Positions 8,693-18,870 of a stretch of 39,804 bases of DNA are shown one piece after another; the first letter of the stretch is position 1, and each line of letters starts with the position of its first letter. Source of the DNA: Sphaeroforma sirkka (lineage: Eukaryota > Opisthokonta > Ichthyosporea > Ichthyophonida); contig LUCW03000232.1 of assembly GCA_001586965.3 (NCBI GenBank), forward strand, positions 1-39,804, given 5' to 3'. The notes beneath the pieces were generated by a model. That model had not been told where the DNA came from and did not search any database. It saw only the letters and a program-made list of their open reading frames with translations. The translations under genes were made by a program, and so were the position numbers.

Positions 8693-9356
8693 GTTGTATA
8701 CAGATGGCGTTCGTACTAGTGTTCAACCACCTGGGTTGGCCATGTAAACTTCGATGTATATTTCTATGTTTTAAACTATGTTATATAAACTAAGTTACTT
8801 GGATTTTGAAGATTGGCGGGAAGACCAAAACCTGTAAGTAGTAGTTCAGAGATTATAAAATTAGTTTACAATATCCTACATCTACTATCGTCTCAAATAG
8901 GTCCAGGTAAATGAGTCATACCAAATACTCAGGCTATTGGAGCCATCCAAGTGAATTTAGAACACTTTGGAAATATTGGAAAAAGAATTTGTATTAAATC
9001 ATTATAAATACAATTAAAAACCAATATGTTATCTCATTTGATCTTGATATTTTAGACTGACCGGAGACCGTATTTCTATAGCCAGGGTAAAAACTCATGT
9101 GATCAGTATGAGAAACCTTATGCATAATACTTTAATACCCTGATATATTTTTAGAAATAGATATATCGTCTACTTCTCATTCTCGGACCTCGGCTCTCGG
9201 CTAGCCGGTGTCCGTGTCCTATAAACAGAATACTCTGAGAACAAGTCTCAAATCACTTCTACGTCATCTCGAGAACAATTCTTAAACTACTTTTGGGCTG
9301 ACGGTGTAGAACGATATTAACGTATTTAGAAATACGACTACTCCTGTAGTCTCTCA
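8693..9356 (+). repeat. Second LTR-C copy, 5'-truncated and split by an LTR-A
   Basis: It begins inside the LTR-C sequence at GTTGTATACAGATGG, is interrupted at 8743-9080 and ends with CTCCTGTAGTCTCTCA at 9356. Its place directly after another LTR-C suggests unequal recombination or deletion between two LTRs. Confidence 0.75.
8743..9080 (-). repeat. Short LTR-A (internal deletion) with 4-bp target duplication
   Basis: TGTAAACTTCG...TTTCTATA, 338 bp, missing about 260 bp of the LTR interior. It is flanked on both sides by GCCA (8739-8742 and 9081-9084) and sits cleanly inside LTR-C, where the uninterrupted copies read GGTTGGCCAGGG. This is a solo-LTR insertion. Confidence 0.9.
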
Positions 9357-9779
9357 ATATCATTGACATATTTAGTGCTTTAGTCTGTCTGCATCATTTA
9401 TGGGATTCATGGGAACATTATTGGTACCAGCGTTCTTGCTACAGCGGCTGCTGATTTGTCCATCATTAGTCTGAGTATGACAAATGATGAGTGCACATCT
9501 AGCCACATCAACAAGTATGTATGGCCTTTATTTAAGTCCAATAGTGGGCCGACGGTGTCCACTTGGACATCGTCAACTGGAAATTTGGCTGTGATTGATT
9601 GTTTGGGATAAAATCCCTTTTTGTGAATTTTGATTTTGAGACACGGTACACATCCTTCAATGTATCTGTGTATATGTTGCTAAATATGTGGCCAATTGTG
9701 TCCATCTGCTTGCAATTTATTTTCCGGTTCCTCAGCTGTGTAATGCCCCAAGTTGTGGTATTGTTCGATTATGTTGAAG
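9357..9779 (-). pseudogene. Integrase zinc-binding end and catalytic core, family B
   Basis: Translated on the minus strand, this gives a CVPC pair followed by HKKGFYPKQ, then DVQVDTVGPLLDLNKGHTYL with the first catalytic aspartate, and WLDVHSSFVILRLMMDKSAA. It aligns with 17730-18090. Stops follow within about 20 codons. It is the other half of the integrase fragment at 7431-8242. Confidence 0.75.
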
Positions 9780-10271
9780 TGTTAGAGTGCAATGTAGTCG
9801 ACTTTAAATTAAAGTGCATATATTTCTGACCTCACCTTATTTCTGACCTCGCCTTTAGGTCTATAATCAAGGGGTTTGTGCTAATGTTCAGCCGCTTGGA
9901 CTGGCCATGGTAAAAACTCGTATGGTCAGTATGAGAAGCCTTATGCAGAACACTATGACACTTTGATGCTGTTATATTTTGACTTCTCTACAACCTAGTC
10001 TCATGCTGATCACATGACACCTTTCCGCATAAGTTGTGACTCGCATAGAACAGCAGCTATTTTTAGTGTTACGGTTGGCAGGCTCCGTCTACTCTCGGGA
10101 GCTCGTTGAGAAACCTAATTTGCTCTCGGAAGTCAGTTAATTATTAACTCAACTCTCGGGAGTAATTTAAGCAACTTGATTAGCTCTCGGGAGTGAGCTA
10201 AATCTAATGACTTCTATGAATCAAAGAGGGTTTTCTGTTGTAAAAGCTGGCCTGAGACCTGTAGTCTCTCA
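9780..10271 (+). repeat. LTR of family B, 5' LTR with leader attached
   Basis: A 492-bp unit TGTTAGAGTG...CTGTAGTCTCTCA. It matches 21063-21553 in inverse orientation. It contains four or five spaced CTCTCGGGAG-type words (10093-10196). It is followed directly by CTCCGCCTCAATTTTACA, as the family-C LTR at 25738 is, so what follows is element leader rather than flanking DNA. It ends the integrase fragment on its left. Confidence 0.8.
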
Positions 10272-10540
10272 CTCCGCCTCAATTTTACAGTCCAGGGCTG
10301 AAGGCTGAAGGCTAAAAAGTAATGACTGAAGACTGATGAAGGCTGAAAGCTGAAGACTGATGAAGGCTGAAAGCTGAAGACTGAAGATCTGGATTGAATT
10401 GCTGACTCTGAAGGTGGATCGGTCGATAAGTGCTGAACCGACCAATTCCTGTCGAAAATAAAAGTTGACGTATTGTATCTGTTGAGTATTGACTTATCGA
10501 GTACCAAAACACAGAGATGACTTAATATCGGAGTAGAAGT
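10272..10540 (+). other. Retroelement leader with a 24-bp minisatellite
   Basis: Similar to 25739-25960 downstream of LTR-C. It contains a repeat built on GCTGAAGACTGATGAAG words at about 10290-10390, including a 24-bp unit repeated in tandem. No primer-binding site starting TGG is seen next to the LTR. Confidence 0.55.
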
Positions 10541-10880
10541 AGTTCACCCCGAATTCACTATATGATCCGACAAGTAAGGCAATTTCCTGCACGAGCTTCG
10601 ACGATAGAGGAAGCACGACAAGATATCGTCGAGGTGATGTGTTCTCGCCGAGACTCGCCCGTCACTCGGAGTGTGAGTTGAAGTGATTGGGAATGAGTAA
10701 GCCCGATTTGCAAGGACAATCGTCAGGGCCCGGTTGTTATTCGTTGATCAAGCTCTAGGTTTGAAAAAGCTCTGTATGTGGGGGGGGGGGGGGGGGGGGG
10801 GGGTGATTTATTTTTTAAGTCCGCCTATAGTTCGATCACACATATTTCTAAGACTCCAATTGAAATCAACTTTTTGCATC
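10541..10880 (+). other. Uncertain sequence with a 24-base G run
   Basis: A short frame from about 10562 (MIRQVRQFPARASTIEEARQ) could be the start of a Gag, but it stops after about 40 codons. An uninterrupted run of 24 G lies at 10780-10803. Nothing else is assignable. Confidence 0.3.
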
Positions 10881-11600
10881 ATGTCCGACCCCCGACAAAG
10901 TCGTCGACAGCAGCACCTTAACCCTGAACGCCACAAAGAAGACGACATCGACCAGCGCGGCACTAAGCGTTGCCAGCCCAATCCGGACCACATCAACCAG
11001 CAACCTCAGAAAGATCCGGACGAACATAATCAGGCGAGTCAAGGGTTTTTTTATTTACCGTAAGTAGACGCCACCAGCACACGGAGCCGAGCCTAACCTC
11101 CATGAGGATCACGTCGCATTAGGCAGTGCTCCGACCTACGTGCGGATTACGATCATATCCTTACTGGTAAATATGAAGCTAGTAACGGTCTGTCTTCGTT
11201 CGTCTTTGTAGAATTCCGGCTCATCGTCCTCAGACTATCAGTCATTTTCAGACCAGCAGTATCAAATACGGCAAGCACCTACCCAGGTAGACAACAGCAG
11301 ACCAAGCAACAGTCAACTATGCCTCCTATCACGCAAGCGCAGACGTAATCGTCGACGCAACAACAACAAGGGTAACGTGCTTGACCAGTGTTCTCCCAGT
11401 TGATGGCGCAACGGAGGTCCCTGCCTGACAAATACGAACAACCTCTGCAACGTACTTCTCCAGTGCGGCTCATACCTACTACAGAGACGAATGATAGCTC
11501 GCACAAGCGTGAGCGTCCGGTGTCGGCGAGTAAGGACAATCGGACGTTCCGTATCCACGGCCGCACTCGGCCACATCATGGAATCGGGAATGAATCATGA
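10881..11600 (+). other. Possible exons of an unknown low-complexity protein gene
   Basis: Three open stretches on the plus strand share a composition rich in R, Q, S, D and N: 10881-11063 (MSDPRQSRRQQHLNPERHKE...), 11212-11403 after a TTTGTAG acceptor-like site (NSGSSSSDYQSFSDQQ; RKRRRNRRRNNN), and 11400-11600 (RRSLPDKYEQPLQRTSP...GNES, stop TGA). A GTAAGT donor lies near 11060. A join between the second and third would need an intron of only about 28 nt, which is implausibly short. I do not recognise the product. It lies just outside the left edge of the MULE. Confidence 0.25.
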
Positions 11601-11633
11601 GGGAATACTCTAACTGTACATGGCCTACATGGC

Positions 11634-11786
11634 AAAGTCACTAAATGTACATACAAATTTACGGGTACGTTTTCTGATTACCCAATCAAATTCTCTAAAT
11701 GCAAGTTTCAATTCTTTTTCTCAAATTTGTTTTAATGTACAATTGAAAGCACATATAAAGACTTTTTATGTACATTTAGTGACTTT
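11634..11786. repeat. Left terminal module of the MULE, palindromic
   Basis: The motif AAAGTCACTAAATGTACAT (11634-11652) and its exact inverse (11768-11786) enclose about 115 bp containing a GTACGTTTTC word. The module by itself has the form of a 153-bp foldback element or MITE. Confidence 0.7.
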
Positions 11787-11820
11787 GCAGTGCTGTATTT
11801 TTTTTTTGACGACGCCAGAT

Positions 11821-12071
<251 letters not shown>

Positions 12072-12155
12072 AATTCTTCATGTTTTTTATACTTCTTTTC
12101 AAATAAACAGAAGAGTTGTAAACAAGTCAATGACGAGTCTCTCGTGCTTTTTTAG

Positions 12156-14671
12156 GCAAATTATGTCTTTAAGAACAATTTTTCAGCCCAGGGACTGCAG
12201 TGTACGTTGGAAAATGCGGCGGTTCATTTGTTACCGTATAATGTGATTCCAATCCACAAGGTAAATAGTTAGTGTGCTTTGTTTTATTATTCTCAGAGAT
12301 ACATTTACAAGGACTAGCAGCTTGTCAATTTAAATGAACCATAAGAAAACGAACGTAACACGACTACATATCCACTTAGTTTTTGACATCTCAGACACAC
12401 CAGCGCATTTATGTCGATTTCTAGTTAACTAGAAGGAAAAGTAGGTCTCCTGCGACGTTTAAGCCTATGCACAAGTATTTACTATCAAATGTCACAATGT
12501 ACTGACCTTCCACCTGCAAAGAATGTACATATTGGTTCTTATCTGTGATATCTGTCTTTATTTTGTAAATGATTTTAGTGCCACACACTTTTTCTAACAC
12601 ACTTTATTTTGTAAATGATTTTAGTGCCACACACTCTTTCTCACTCACACAAAAACACATTACGCGGATTTCAAATTTGGCGGCAAATGTCTGTCTCGAT
12701 ATTCTGTTTTTTTTGTTTTGTTTTTTTTTTGTCTTTTTTTTAGCTTGGAGACAAGATTATGGATTACTTGGAGAGCCGAAAGGAGGATTTCGCCAATTAT
12801 CTATTTGTGGAGGCTCGTCGAGAACACAATGCAGTCTTCACTGATCCAGAAACGTATATAATTGGTAGTGTAGTCCGATTTGTTAATTGTCAATAATACA
12901 ATTTTGTTGTGTGTGTAGGACTAACGAAGTTGAATTAATTTAACCTTTTCAAATTCAAAGAGGCTCCTCTCTTGAGACGCGGATATACAACAGCTATGGT
13001 TCTGTTTATGGTCAAATAACTTCCAATGTAGTAGGTATGTAAACAATTAGTCCTTCACTTACCAGTGACTTGCCCTGCCGCCAAGAAAAAATAGTATTTA
13101 CATATCACCATCCCCTAAAAGTATTTACCTCGCAATTTTGACATAGCGAGCAAATTTTGTGCACCTGGACATGAGCAGTGCAAATATAGTAGATATGCTT
13201 ATACTCTATTCGAATTGGCATATGAGGAAAAGAAAAGAGTATTAGGACGAAGCTAGACAACTCAAGAGTGAAGGAAACCAGGTATGCAATACTGATATCA
13301 AATCAACCATGATTGATCGACAAATCCGTTTTTACATTTATGCACGTATACAAACGCTTTTTTTTCGAATTTAATTTCTCCAGGTTACACCCTGGACAGT
13401 ATAAAAGACTATAGCCCACCTCAATGAGTTAAAACCATGTACCGTAACTGTCGTGAGCAATGCTGTAAACGGAGATTGGTTCGATTGCCAGGTAAACTTC
13501 AAATCGCACAGTTCAACAGTTCAGGCCTGCTCAGTCAAGCTGGTACGCTCTGGGGGGATTATAGATTGTGAGAGCTGCAATTTGCATGTGTCTGAAGGTA
13601 TCCCTTGCGGGCATGCTGCGAGGTGCTTTGTGCACATTGCTAAAGTATCTAACGCGAATAATATCGCGAGTGATTATAACCTGTACAACAAATATTGGTT
13701 TTCGCGATTGTTTTGGGTGGAACCTTACATCTTGCAAACCAGTTTCACGGGGCAATCGATGTCCTTTGACTTTGAAGATATGGAACAGCATTCACTGCTT
13801 CCCTGTCCTACTTCGAGACTAGCGGGTCGCCCGAAGAAACGGTACGGAAAGTCGTCTCGTAGGCAAGTAATTGTGTTTTGGTGCGTGTTAATTAAGAAAA
13901 CAGTGCTCTTTCATAGACCATGATTTAAAACACCTTTCCCATTTTGATTGCATTAGGGATCATGTACTTAAGAAGACTATACACACGTTTTCCACAATGA
14001 TTGTATCAGGAATAATGTACTTAAGAAGACCATAACGTGCTAGAAGTGTGGAGAAGCTGGCCGTAACATCAACACCTGCGATGGCGAGTATGTGTTTTAT
14101 TGATTTATTTGATTCTGCGCGTACTCGTCAGTCTCCATGGCAAGTCTCTTCTGTGTAATCATTTGTGACTTTCTTGCTTAATTTTTTTTTTTACTCTCTC
14201 ACAGCGACAACTCGTATCAACTAAAGAACCTTCGAAATATACAAAAGCTAATAGAAGATCACGAAAGTTCAAGGTAAGGAACATTCTCAGTGATTGCAAT
14301 GTTGAGCTTGTTACTTGTGATATATTGTGTAACTGATTTTCAGGCGTTGTCAATCACCTGCTCAAACGCACAGACAAAAACAAACGCCAACGAAGACGCA
14401 CTCAGCGGACCAAAACAAAGACCCTGTTAATAATTCGCCCCTACGGGATTTGCCAACGACTGATGCGCCACCTTCATCAACGTCATCTGCCACGTATGTC
14501 TATTCGGTTTCTTAATTTTTTTGAATTGATGCTGATAAGGGAAGGAATTGAGATTCTTTGTTCATGATCGTGACTTAACGAAAAAACTCAAAACAGTGAC
14601 ACCTTTAAGGATTCGCCCCTACGGGAGATGCCAACGACTGATGCGCCACTTTCATCAACGTCATCTGCCAC
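12156..14671 (+). pseudogene. MULE transposase-like gene: SWIM zinc finger and zinc knuckle, multi-exon
   Basis: Exons with good GT/AG sites and mostly matching phases: 12156-12260, 12744-12864, 12963-13034, 13147-13281, 13384 to about 13866, a knuckle exon ending 14087, 14205-14273, 14344-14493 and 14597-14671. The 13384 exon has a SWIM finger at 13567-13614 (CESC...GIPCGHA), followed by AGRPKKR at 13820-13840, as in MULE transposases. The knuckle at 14038-14079 reads C-stop-KC GEAGRNINTC, an amber codon (14041-14043) between its first two cysteines and N in place of the usual H. Other breaks are a one-base shift near 13250 and TAA at 13402-13404. Introns are typically 70-120 nt and use GTATGT or GTAAGG donors. 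The N-terminal catalytic part was not found. The last two exons are near-duplicates. Confidence 0.65.
12556..12645. repeat. Tandem duplication inside a MULE intron
   Basis: TTTATTTTGTAAATGATTTT followed by AGTGCCACACACT occurs twice in tandem with a period of about 46 bp. Confidence 0.8.
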
Positions 14672-15338
14672 GTATGTATATTCGGTTTCTTTAAAATATT
14701 GAATCGATGCTGATGAGAGACGGTTACATCAAATTATCAAACAATATGAAAAGGAGAGGGAAGTTTTCCTCTTAATGACCTCGTCTAGTTTTGCCGGTAT
14801 GGATGGGGTTCCAGTGGCGCATCGAATGAATATAGAACATTTTCGAGATGTGTCTTTCAAAGAATAGATTGTTACAAAGTCTAACTTCCATAGTTTAATT
14901 CGCTCTGTCACCGCCCTGTCACAGATATCATTACGTCCGTCCCAGATGCTGATAACAATCCGACACCTATACAGACAGAAACCTCTCCAGTGAAATGTGA
15001 TATGGTAACCAGTGAAAGTATGTTTTTCAGGCTGTATATCTCTGATAGTTGAGTTAGTGTAAAGACTATATTTGAATAACGTAATGATTATGTTCATATT
15101 CAAAACTTGTGCTTGCTGACATAATGTGTACATTACTTGGTACAGAGACAGGCTCTTCTATCGTTGCAGACAAGGAATGCACATCCAGCCAAATGAGAAC
15201 AATAGCTAGTAACCACAACGATAATGACTACGCATCAAGCTGTGTTTTACATTTTTGAGAAGGATTATCGATTCTCTGTAAGGTGAACCTCGGTAAAGTT
15301 TTTATTGATCCCCATATTCCCAACCTACAATTAGCAGT
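14672..15338 (+). other. Probable linker exons between the MULE and Ulp1 parts
   Basis: Two stretches look exonic. About 14933-15015 follows a GTCACAG acceptor, is open (SVPDADNNPTPIQTETSPVK) and ends at GTATGT. The next starts after TTGGTACAG at about 15147 in matching phase (GSSIVADKECTSSQMRTIAS) and runs to a stop near 15258. They are Ser/Thr-rich, like the exons before them. A third candidate at 14791 opens in phase but reaches TAG near 14865. The connection to the previous exon is not settled. Confidence 0.35.
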
Positions 15339-16310
15339 GAACTGCCAGGGAAATTAGAGCATCAAGCATATCAGGCCGAAATCCATGCATCGGGTGCACT
15401 AATGAGAGAAAAACTAGCTGCAAACCGCAACGCACGCCTAGCAGCCAAACGAAGCAAGACGCTTGGCAAGTCTAGAGTGTTAATGACTGGCAAAAACGAG
15501 TTGTATCACTCTACGTTGTTGAGAAAGAGAGCGCCGCCTTCTACAATAAGCAGTGGAGACAGTGAACATGTAGAAAAGAAGCGAAAAGAGATAATCAACG
15601 TAGATACCAATGTAGTTAGTGAAAGGCACTGTGGCAGAGTCGAAGTTATTTTATGTCGGCGGCTGGATCTTGCAGGAGAACGTTGTAGCACAATGCTGCA
15701 AACCAGCAGAGTGGATCAAAGGCTCGCTTATATCCGGCGTATTCTACCATTTATCACAATTACCCTTTCTGGCTGTTCGTTTCTGTGATGCTGATGCACA
15801 CAGAGTGTGGATGAAGGACTTATTCAAGTATAGTAGGGCAGAAAGCTTACGACTTAAGGACCACCACAGGTGTCCAAAAGGATTTCTGTTTTGATCCCAT
15901 GGAATCATAGCAACACACATTGGGACTTGGCGATTGTTACATTGCACACAACTAACGCTACAGTTACTATTTTAGATGGTATACCAAATCCTGTTAGAGC
16001 TGACGAACAATTCAATTATATAGTACGATGAATGAAATATTACCTCACAGATAATGTTACATACAGCCTAAAAGTAGGCGGTATAAACCAACACGACAGT
16101 TTTAGCTGTGGGGTTTTGCTTTGTGCCTATGCTAGAGCAGTATCAGAAAATCCACAACTCGTGCATGATTTGGAGGCATTGTCTTCGCACGAATATGTCA
16201 CAAGCGTCCAACATGACAACAGAATTAAAAAATGGATTTCCGATACACTATTCTTGTATATTCCTGTAAAGGAGCATCACAGACCACGTGAGTTGCGAAC
16301 CAGGCAATGA
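15339..16310 (+). pseudogene. Ulp1/C48-type cysteine protease domain
   Basis: Ulp1-family enzymes cleave SUMO-like modifiers with a His-Asp-Cys triad and a Gln for the oxyanion hole. A basic N-terminal segment (15339 to about 15615) precedes a block at 15640-15800 with GGWILQENVV and LISGVFYHL, resembling the family's substrate-binding start. NTHWDLAIV follows, with His at 15918, then ILDG with Asp at 15975, Gln at 16089 and DSFSCGVLLC with Cys at 16107-16109. Spacing and order match the family, and the end at 16310 (RELRTRQ) is 139 bp before the right terminal module. Breaks are a shift near 15617, another near 15880 (or a 42-nt intron ending CCACAG at about 15870) and TGA at 16029-16031. 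All four catalytic residues are present. It lies on the same strand as the MULE exons and inside the same termini. Confidence 0.75.
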
Positions 16311-16448
16311 GATAAGCTTGAATGAAGCAGCATATACCAACACCAATCAATAAAAGACAACATATCCCCCCCCCTCAACACATTTATTTGTAAAAAATGG
16401 ATTTAGCCGAAGGCTCTTTAATTTAAATTTAAGCAAATTTTGTACGAT

Positions 16449-16583
16449 AAAGTCACTAAATGTACATATAAAAATAGAATTGTCACCAAATGTACATTTG
16501 ATTTCAGTACGTTTTCATCGAGAAAAAGGGGGAATGTACATTTAGAGACTTTTCCACATTTTCAATGTACATTTAGCGACTTT
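16449..16583. repeat. Right terminal module of the MULE, four copies of the 19-bp motif
   Basis: Forward copies lie at 16449-16467 (exact) and 16482-16497 (diverged). Inverted copies lie at 16534-16552 and 16565-16583, with one mismatch each to the left motif. A GTACGTTTTC word lies between them as in the left module, so both ends appear to be versions of one palindromic unit. Confidence 0.7.
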
Positions 16584-17290
16584 GTTCTAAATTTATAATA
16601 CGACGGGAGTTCTCTACCACGCTCATCGGAGTCAGTCTTGACTGATGCTTTCGGTTGATCTCAACTTGGCTTGGGAAAATGTATCTCAACGTTGGCTCTA
16701 CAGCCGAATCTTTGGTCCTTGTCCTTCTGGTGTGGGGGTAGCATGCTTCAAAGCGAGAAAGGTGGAAGTGTCCCTTGGTACCAGTTAAACTTGCTGAGGT
16801 ACCCCGCCTCGTGCGCTTTCTGTTGCTCGCTGTTCTTTCACCAGTGCTCGTCGTCGCTGGCTCTTTGGCCTTGACTGCGTTCATTTGCGTCGAGTGCGTT
16901 GACGGTATATTGTAAGAATATCAGCATCTGCGATGTCTGATTCATGCGTCAAGGTACACTCCCCATCTGTCCAATGCAGTAGGTACATCTGGGATCCATC
17001 ACCTCGGATGGACGGCCTGTCGTCGACTATCGAGGAAAAATGAGTCTCCTAGTTTGGTTGTACGTGATTATTGGAAGTAAATGCTTCTGGAGCACTGGCC
17101 CTTTTTACGAGTCCAAGTAGTTCATCGCTGATCGAGTCTGGATTTTCGAGGGATTTAGTACCATCAAGGTTTCAGACAAAATATCCGTTACCCACCCTGC
17201 ATACTATTTTGTATGGTCCGCCATATGGTGTAGGCATCTTGTTCATTTCACCTTGATAACGGACCATGACAATGTCTCCTTCCTAGACGT
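16584..17290 (-). pseudogene. Integrase C-terminus with chromodomain-like tail, family B
   Basis: Reading minus from 17290, a DIVMVRYQGE block is followed by PYGGPYKIVCRVGNGYFV, the usual post-core integrase GPY/F region (here GGPY). Near 16940-17000 is QMYLLHWTDGE.TLTHESDI, which resembles a chromodomain core (YLLHW...TxxxES). A basic 100-residue tail (16573-16884) follows and is cut by the MULE terminus. Stops are present. The 7431-8242 fragment is its relative. Confidence 0.6.
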
Positions 17291-18056
17291 TTACATACTT
17301 CTTTTGGTATTTCGATCATATGCTGCGCGCATCTTCTCTTGATATTGCCCAACGTTGCTGTCTAGTCGTGACCTAACGGCTTCCAGTCGCTCTTCCCAAG
17401 ATACTGTTGTACTGGGTGCGGTCATTGGCGTGCAATAGTCCGTGAATTGATTCTGTCTGCTACCAAAGTACACGTTAAACCGAAGTGACTTGTGCCTTCT
17501 TGATTTACGCAGATTGTGGCCCATCCGTACGAAGGGAAGTCGTGAACATCAGCTACCTGGGGTTTGCTCAACGAACTTCTGTTACAGTGGCATGAGATCT
17601 CTGTGCGGTCGTTCGTTCGCGCCTAAGACTTTAGATTGGTACGGCCGAAAGATTTGGTGTTGTATCGGCGTTTGTTCATCAACTTGAGAAAGTATGTTGT
17701 TAATAAATTCAGTGCCTTGGTCAAGTCTGTATGATTTGTGGGAATCCATGTTCACACATAATCGGTACCAGCGTACGTACTATAGTAGCCGCTGATTTGT
17801 CCATCATTGGTCGTAGTGTGACAAATGATGAGTGCACATCTAGCTATATTAACACGCATGTGTGTCCTCTGCTGGAATCCAGTAGTGGGCCAATAGTGTC
17901 CACGTGGACTCTAATGCCGGGAAATGTGGCTGCGATTGATTGTAAGGGACGGAATCTCTTTTTATGTTTCTTATTTTTGAGACCACTTATGTACATGTAT
18001 ATGTTGTTGTATTTGTGGCCAATCATGTCCATCTATCTGAACTTGTTTACCGTTTC
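17291..18056 (-). pseudogene. Integrase catalytic core, family B
   Basis: The DDE residues can be followed across frames: VHVDTIGPLLDSSRGH (first Asp, near 17905), DQGTEFINNIL (second Asp, near 17725) and GANERPHRDL (Glu, near 17615), then SRRHKSLRFNVYFGSRQNQ (17470). A one-base insertion before DQGTEF and several stops break it. It belongs to the minus-strand pol that starts with the protease at 20278. Confidence 0.75.
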
Positions 18057-18441
18057 CTAAGAAGTGTAGTGTCCTAAGTTGTGGTATTGCTCGATGATGT
18101 TTACACGTGTCTCGTATTCTGCTGTCTGTGGCGCATCTCCAGATGGAACTGGATGTGATGCTGCAACATGTATGGCAGGCTGTTCCTGTGTTGAGTCAAA
18201 GTATGGAGACTTCACTTCAATCTTTGCTATTAATGTGACGCCCCACGGGGTTTTGCCACATGCTTTCTTTCCTTCTTTGAGGAACGTATTGTGTGTATTT
18301 TTCACTAACATCGAATCTTCTTCTGGTAAAGACAAGAATTTTGGAAACCACATGGCATTGGGGTAGTACTGGTTGCATCTTCAGTGACTCTGTCAAGGAC
18401 ACCATGGTGGATTCGCCCATACATTCACTTCCTGCGCCCAC
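18057..18441 (-). pseudogene. End of DIRS-type module and integrase zinc-binding start, family B
   Basis: CGKTPWGVTLIAKIE (18217-18270) corresponds to KKTPWKHTIVCRIG of family A. VNIIEQYHNLGHY near 18080 is the His half of an integrase HHCC domain, equivalent to HNLTH in family A. The Cys pair that should follow is lost here but is visible in the related fragment at 9640-9670 (CVPC). Confidence 0.7.
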
Positions 18442-18870
18442 TTCTGTAGGAGCGCATTCTGCTCTTTGGTATAGTATTTATCTGTGTGCATTGTGTGCCG
18501 ATGCAAACAGATCTACTGTGAATTTCCCAAACCGTCTTTCAGCTTCTTTGTAGGATCTTGGGTGTACCTTCCAGTTCATAGCTGATATTGTTATGGGCAT
18601 GTTAGCTTCCAAGGTGGTGTACTCTTGGCTGTTATTTGTTGTTTTTTTTGCTTCTTTTAATACCTCTGAAGTTTTAGTAGTAAAAATGTCTCTGTGTAGA
18701 CGCGACAACATATCTGCCGTCTGGTTGTCCTTGCCGGGGACGTGTATGATGGAGGAGTGGTGGTGGAATGTTTTGCTATCCATTTGGCTAGCATTTGGTG
18801 TAACGTCTGTTGACTGTTCATTTGCGTGAGTGCTTTATGATCTGTCCGCAGTGTAATGTCCTCTCCTATG
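18442..18870 (-). pseudogene. RNase H C-terminal part and start of DIRS-type module, family B
   Basis: LRTDHKALTQMNSQQ, then IIHVPGKDNQTADMLSRL (18690-18740) are standard Ty3 RNase H motifs. After a 60-residue linker, RRFGKFTVDLFASAHNAH (18480-18530) begins the same D-FA module as in family A. The NPP part is not evident, apparently lost near 18441-18478. Confidence 0.75.

Noticed and set aside
11371..11400. A 28-nt intron joining two Arg/Gln/Ser-rich frames
   Set aside because: It is shorter than introns in most eukaryotes, and the sites are weak. Left as an uncertain region.
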